Origin: Thermodesulfobacteriota bacterium
Lineage (GTDB): Bacteria > Desulfobacterota > Thermodesulfobacteria > Thermodesulfobacteriales > Thermodesulfobacteriaceae
Reading direction: 5' to 3'
Assembly (NCBI GenBank): GCA_030550555.1
Contig: JAUQPD010000037.1
Span: 100,628 to 164,627 of the forward strand
Length of the DNA: 64,000 nucleotides
The translations under genes were made by a program, and so were the position numbers. This document shows positions 59,429-64,000 of this stretch, piece by piece. Within the stretch, counting starts at the first letter, position 1, and each line of letters starts with the position of its first letter. Below the pieces are notes generated by a model. That model was not told where the DNA came from, searched no databases, and worked only from the letters and a program-made list of their open reading frames with translations.

Positions 59429-61294
59429 TCACTTGCCTCCTTTTAGTGATGGGAAAAGTTCCTCTTGAGTGTGGGGAAGAAAGAGGGTTGCCATGTAGTA
59501 ATCCATATACTTTGGATGAGTTGAGAGTTCAACATGGGTCATCATCTGGGCAACTCGATAGAGTTCTTCTACCTTTTCCCTGTATAATAGCATCTTTTTT
59601 GCACCCTGTAAACTAGTATTACCTAAAAAGAAGAATTTCTCTCTGGGAAGATCGGGAAGCAATCCTATGGTGACAGCATCCTCTAAGTCTATGTAGCTTC
59701 CAAAGGTTCCTGCAAGATAGACCCTATCAAGATCAGAAAGGGTAAGCCCCACAGACTCAAGAAGGATCTGATAACCTGCAAACATTGCACCTTTTGCTCT
59801 TATAAGGTTCTCTATATCATTTTCCGTAAACACTATATCTTGGCCAGTTGCAGAATCCTCTTTAAATACGAGAACATACTCAAATCCGTCTTCTCCTTGT
59901 CTCAGACGAGGAATGTTTAAGTCTCGACGAAATTTTCCAGCCCTATCAATGAGACCAACTCTGAAAAGGCTTGCAAGGAGAGAAATTATTCCCGAACCAC
60001 AGATCCCTTTTGCCCTTTTTTTGCCTATGGTTAATATCATAGGTTCAAAAGTTACCGGATCAATACTTACACTCTCTATAGCACCACTTGTTGCTCTCAT
60101 TCCACATCTGATTCCTCCTCCTTCAAAAGCTGGCCCTGCTGAACAGGCAGCGCACATAAGAAAATCACTATTTCCGACAACGATTTCACCATTGGTTCCT
60201 AAATCAATGAAGAGGGTTAGTTGAGGCTCCTTAGCAATATTTGATGCCATCACTCCAGCAGTTATGTCACCTCCAACATAACTTGCAACTGAGGGAGCAA
60301 AATAAATGGGTGTGTTCTCTCGCAGAGGCAATCCTAACTCCTGAGAAAAATAGGTAGGGTAAAACTTGGCAACAGGCACATAGGGATATTCTCTTAGAAA
60401 ACGGGGCTCAAGCCCAAGAAAAAGGTGAGTCATTACAGTGTTTCCAGCAATGGCAACAGCACCAATTGCCTCAGGGCTTTTTCCTGCCTCTTTCAAGAGC
60501 TCCTCAACCAATACCGCAAATCTCTCTCTTATTCTCTCAGCAAGTAACTTCAGTCCATCCTTCTTTCTTGCAAATTCTATCCTGCTTATGACATCCTCTC
60601 CATAACTGATCTGAGGGTTATAGTCCGATGTCACTGCAAGAGTCTCGCCTGTATTGAGATCAATCAGTTCAAGTTGAAGGGTTGTCGTCCCTAAGTCCAT
60701 AGCAACACCAAGATTAGTGGCCCTTCTGTCTCCTGCTTCAACCCTTGTAATGATCTCAACCCTATGAAAGGGATCCCAAGCAGAACTAACTGTCACTTTG
60801 AAATCTGCTTCTCTTAAGGTATAAGGAAGAGTTGAAAGCACCCCAGATGGTATATGGAAATCCTTCAGACCTGCAGAGTGAAGAGTAGACATGAGTCTTT
60901 CAAGATCAGGTGTATTGTCCTCAATAGTTGGTGGGATCAGTTCCAGATAATGTTTTTTGAGGACTGGTTCAGGGAGCTTATCCCATTTCAAGTCAAGGGA
61001 TTTAGCTCTTGAACGCCTTAGGAGTGCTCTTCTATCATAGAGACTTTCAGCAGGCACCCTCACAATGAGATCTGTCTTTGGATAGGCTGTGCAGGCCTTA
61101 TAGAAAATATCCTCAATCTTTTCTCCAAGAACCTCTCCATTTTCAATTAATATTTTACATTTATTACAACTTCCAACTCCTCCACAACTTGCATTTATAT
61201 GAATGCCAACTCTCATAGCAACATCAATGACCGTCTCCCCTTCGTAGACCTCTGCCTCAACTTGGTAAGGTAAGAAAACTATCTTTAATCCCAT
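59429..61294 (-). CDS. [2Fe-2S] ASKHA-domain protein (RACo-like reductive activator of corrinoid proteins)
   Basis: N-terminal CGGVGSCNKCKILIENG ferredoxin motif; C-terminal ASKHA domain VAMDLGTTTLQLELIDLNTGE, FIDLGTNGEIVVGN, GICGSGIISLLASLF. Confidence 0.88.
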   Translation of the reverse strand: MGLKIVFLPYQVEAEVYEGETVIDVAMRVGIHINASCGGVGSCNKCKILIENGEVLGEKIEDIFYKACTAYPKTDLIVRVPAESLYDRRALLRRSRAKSLDLKWDKLPEPVLKKHYLELIPPTIEDNTPDLERLMSTLHSAGLKDFHIPSGVLSTLPYTLREADFKVTVSSAWDPFHRVEIITRVEAGDRRATNLGVAMDLGTTTLQLELIDLNTGETLAVTSDYNPQISYGEDVISRIEFARKKDGLKLLAERIRERFAVLVEELLKEAGKSPEAIGAVAIAGNTVMTHLFLGLEPRFLREYPYVPVAKFYPTYFSQELGLPLRENTPIYFAPSVASYVGGDITAGVMASNIAKEPQLTLFIDLGTNGEIVVGNSDFLMCAACSAGPAFEGGGIRCGMRATSGAIESVSIDPVTFEPMILTIGKKRAKGICGSGIISLLASLFRVGLIDRAGKFRRDLNIPRLRQGEDGFEYVLVFKEDSATGQDIVFTENDIENLIRAKGAMFAGYQILLESVGLTLSDLDRVYLAGTFGSYIDLEDAVTIGLLPDLPREKFFFLGNTSLQGAKKMLLYREKVEELYRVAQMMTHVELSTHPKYMDYYMATLFLPHTQEELFPSLKGGK

Positions 61295-61404
61295 AATCCC
61301 CCTCCCCGTAATTACTTTCCGCCTACATCTGAGATAGTAGGCCTATCCCCAAAATAGCCATCAAAATGCTCTAATTTTCACAAAAAAGGTCCTTTAACCT
61401 CCGA

Positions 61405-61432
61405 TTGACATCTTTACCACTTAGAGTATCTT
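61405..61432 (+). promoter_or_regulatory. Candidate purK-purE promoter
   Basis: TTGACA - 16 nt - TATCTT. Confidence 0.55.
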
Positions 61433-61480
61433 TGAGGTGAAATTTATCTAAGACTGACAAACCTTGCATTGGGGTCAACT

Positions 61481-62611
61481 ATGAATCCGGGGGATGTGGT
61501 TATTGGTATTCTTGGAGGTGGTCAACTTGCCAAGATGTCTGCACAAGCAGGACGAAAACTTAGCTTCAAAATCCGTGTTTTGGACCCGACTCCAGAGTGT
61601 CCTGCAAGTCAGGTTGCTGAACAAGTGGTTGGTTCTTTTAGAGACCCAGAGACAGTTAAATCCTTTGCCAAGACTTGTCATATTCTCACCTTTGATTTAG
61701 AACACGTAGATTTGACCCCTCTTTTTGAGCTTAAGAGAAATATCAGAATTGTGCCTGCACCTGAGACCCTTACCCTCATACAAAACAAATTTGAACAACG
61801 ACAGGCCTTTTATAAAGCTGGCCTTCCGGTCCCAAAGTTCTCTGTAGTGTCAAACAAAGAGGATCTGGAGAAGAAACTCCCTATTGTGCAAAAATCCCTT
61901 GTTGGAGGCTATGATGGGCGTGGCACCGTAATACTTAAGAGTAGAGAGGACTTAGAGAAGGCCCTTCCACTGCCCTCTCTCGTTGAGGAGTATGTAGAAA
62001 TAGAAAAAGAAATAGCCCTAATAGTTGTGAGAAATAACAAAGGAGAATTTCGTATATACGATCCCGTTGAGATGGTTTTTCATCCTGAGGGAAATCTTCT
62101 TGACTATCTCTTTTGCCCAGCAGACCTAAGTGAGAGACTCACTAGGGATGTAAAAGAACTTGCCCTTGAAGCAGTAAAGGCAATTGGTGGAGTTGGACTT
62201 TTCGGTGTTGAACTTTTTCTTGATAAGAGAGAAAACCTTTATATAAATGAGATTGCCCCAAGACCACACAACTCAGGACATCACACAATTGAAGCCTGTG
62301 TTACAAGCCAATTCGAACAGCACATAAGAGTTATTACAGGTCTCCCCCTTGGGTCTGAAAAGCTCCTTTCCCCAGCAGTGATGTTGAATCTCCTTGGAGA
62401 ACCAGGTTTTTATGGAAAACCAGTCTATGAAGGCCTAGACAAAGTCCTTGCCATTCCTGGCGTCTCAGTCCACATCTATGGCAAGAAAGAAACTTTCCCC
62501 TTAAGAAAGATGGGACATGTAACAGTTTTAGGAGAGACCCTCCAAGAGGCCCTCAAGAAGGCCACGATTATTAAGGAAATTTTGAAAGTAAAGGGAGAGG
62601 TGAAAAAATGA
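61481..62611 (+). CDS. purK: 5-(carboxyamino)imidazole ribonucleotide synthase
   Basis: [68 protein letters not shown]; start 61481 (ATG) or 61469 (TTG). Confidence 0.95.
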   Translation: MNPGDVVIGILGGGQLAKMSAQAGRKLSFKIRVLDPTPECPASQVAEQVVGSFRDPETVKSFAKTCHILTFDLEHVDLTPLFELKRNIRIVPAPETLTLIQNKFEQRQAFYKAGLPVPKFSVVSNKEDLEKKLPIVQKSLVGGYDGRGTVILKSREDLEKALPLPSLVEEYVEIEKEIALIVVRNNKGEFRIYDPVEMVFHPEGNLLDYLFCPADLSERLTRDVKELALEAVKAIGGVGLFGVELFLDKRENLYINEIAPRPHNSGHHTIEACVTSQFEQHIRVITGLPLGSEKLLSPAVMLNLLGEPGFYGKPVYEGLDKVLAIPGVSVHIYGKKETFPLRKMGHVTVLGETLQEALKKATIIKEILKVKGEVKK

Positions 62612-63117
62612 AGGTAGGAATTATAATGGGAAGTGAGTCGGATCTTCCTGTCATGAAAGAATCCGCAGAGATCCTTGAGGAATTTGGTGTCCCCTATGAG
62701 ATCACTATCGTATCAGCCCATAGAACACCTGAGAGGATGTATGAATATGCCAAAAGTGCAGAGGAAAGAGGAATTGAAGTGATTATTGCAGGGGCAGGAG
62801 GAAGTGCTCACCTTCCTGGCATGACTGCATCTCTGACTACCCTTCCTGTAATTGGAGTGCCAATTCAAAGTAAAAGTCTTAAAGGACTTGACTCTCTTCT
62901 CTCAATCGTGCAGATGCCTGCAGGTATCCCTGTCGCAACTGTTGCCATAAATAATGCCAAAAATGCTGGCCTCCTTGCTGTTCAAATGCTTGCAATAAAA
63001 TACCCTGAATTAAGAGAAAAACTTAAGGCATATCGTGAAAAAATGAAAAAAGATGTAACAAAAAGGGGCGAGAAACTTAGAGAAATTGGTTATAGGGCTT
63101 TTCTCCAGGAAAGCTAA
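62608..63117 (+). CDS. purE: 5-(carboxyamino)imidazole ribonucleotide mutase
   Basis: [58 protein letters not shown]. Confidence 0.97.
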   Translation: MKVGIIMGSESDLPVMKESAEILEEFGVPYEITIVSAHRTPERMYEYAKSAEERGIEVIIAGAGGSAHLPGMTASLTTLPVIGVPIQSKSLKGLDSLLSIVQMPAGIPVATVAINNAKNAGLLAVQMLAIKYPELREKLKAYREKMKKDVTKRGEKLREIGYRAFLQES

Positions 63118-63124
63118 AATTAAC

Positions 63125-64000
63125 TTATAGATACTTTAGAGCCTTTTGTCCTATATCTTTTCTATAGAAAGCTCCATCAAAGTGAATTAATTTACATGCT
63201 GAGTATGCCTTTTCTATAGCAGAGGGGATGGTATCTCCAAGGGCAGTTACCCCTAAGACCCTTCCTCCGTTAGTGTAGACTCTATTTCCCTCTCGTCTTG
63301 TTCCTGCGTGAAACACAATAACATCATTGAGTTCTTTTACCTTTTCTAATCCGAAAATTTCCTTGTTTTTCTCGTAGGCTCCTGGATAGCCCTTACTTGC
63401 TACAACTATGCAGACACAAGCCTTGTCTTTCTCCCTGTAGGGGAAACGCTCAAGTTTCCCCTCAAGAGTTGCAAGGATTAGTTCCAGAAAGTCACAATCA
63501 AGCCGAGGCAAAATGGCTTGAGCCTCAGGATCCCCAAGCCTACAATTAAACTCAAGCACATAGGGTTCACCTTGAGAGATCATAAGCCCTGCATAGAGAA
63601 AACCAAGATAGGGATTCCCTCTCTCTCTCAGAATCCTAAGAACTGGTTCAATTATTTTCTTTTCAATCTTGACTCGCAATTCATCTGTAACAAGCGGGGC
63701 TGGGGAATAGGCACCCATTCCACCTGTGTTTGGACCTTCATCATTGTCAAGAAGGCGTTTATGGTCCTGTGAGGTCGGTAACGCCCTAAAATTATGACCG
63801 TCGGTGATGACAATATATGAGGCCTCTTCTCCAAGCAGTTTTTCTTCAATCACCACTCTGGAACCAGCATCTCCAAAAATTTTTTCAATAAAAATATTCT
63901 TTAGAGCTTCTCTCGCTTCATCCAAGGTTTCACAAACAAAGACCCCTTTTCCCGCACAAAGCCCATCAGCCTTGATGACTAAAGGGACACCTTTATTGAG
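63125..64000 (-). CDS. purD: Phosphoribosylamine--glycine ligase (5' end outside window)
   Basis: Frame is open from base 64000 (LNKGVPLVIKADGLCAGKGVFVCETLDEAREAL...) ; SQDHKRLLDNDEGPNTGGMGAYSPAP; EFNCRLGDPEAQAILP. Confidence 0.95.
   Translation of the reverse strand, partial: LNKGVPLVIKADGLCAGKGVFVCETLDEAREALKNIFIEKIFGDAGSRVVIEEKLLGEEASYIVITDGHNFRALPTSQDHKRLLDNDEGPNTGGMGAYSPAPLVTDELRVKIEKKIIEPVLRILRERGNPYLGFLYAGLMISQGEPYVLEFNCRLGDPEAQAILPRLDCDFLELILATLEGKLERFPYREKDKACVCIVVASKGYPGAYEKNKEIFGLEKVKELNDVIVFHAGTRREGNRVYTNGGRVLGVTALGDTIPSAIEKAYSACKLIHFDGAFYRKDIGQKALKYL

Overview
The window is about 64 kb of densely packed, mostly core bacterial chromosome from a Gram-negative organism (LPS/outer-membrane genes kdsB, hldD and lnt are present). 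Thermodesulfobacteriota-like is a guess from protein style only. I see no rRNA, tRNA, CRISPR array, transposase or prophage. The main blocks are: a MacB/HlyD-type export locus at the left edge; a long minus-strand translation/envelope run (infB-DUF503-rbfA-nrnA-truB-flippase-rplU-rpmA-rpsB-tsf-pyrH-frr-uppS-cdsA-HD-ddl); kdsB-Memo-gltX; trpS; ligA, lnt, corC-like and hldD; a PhnD-like binding protein with a hybrid histidine kinase; purC with an orphan ParB-like gene; holA, tyrS, cobA-hemD and hemC; purM-glyQ-glyS-selB; a Lon-like protease; folC and a compact UvrD-like helicase; rpoD; rlmB, gmk, DUF370, pssA and psd; a RACo-like protein; and purK, purE and purD. The most interesting signal is an unannotated 56-codon gene between gltX and trpS (20775..20945). 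It has a strong Shine-Dalgarno, a membrane-anchor N-terminus, one in-frame UGA at codon 30, and a stem-loop about 15 nt downstream of that UGA. This fits a small membrane selenoprotein, and a selB gene lies in the same window. Other leads are a palindromic operator inside a perfect consensus promoter for DUF370-gmk, structured leaders before rpsB and rpoD, a Fur-like palindromic cluster before purM, apparent leaderless genes, an orphan ParB-like protein, and a Lon-like protein ending in ten lysines. All calls come from reading the sequence; no searches or folding programs were run.
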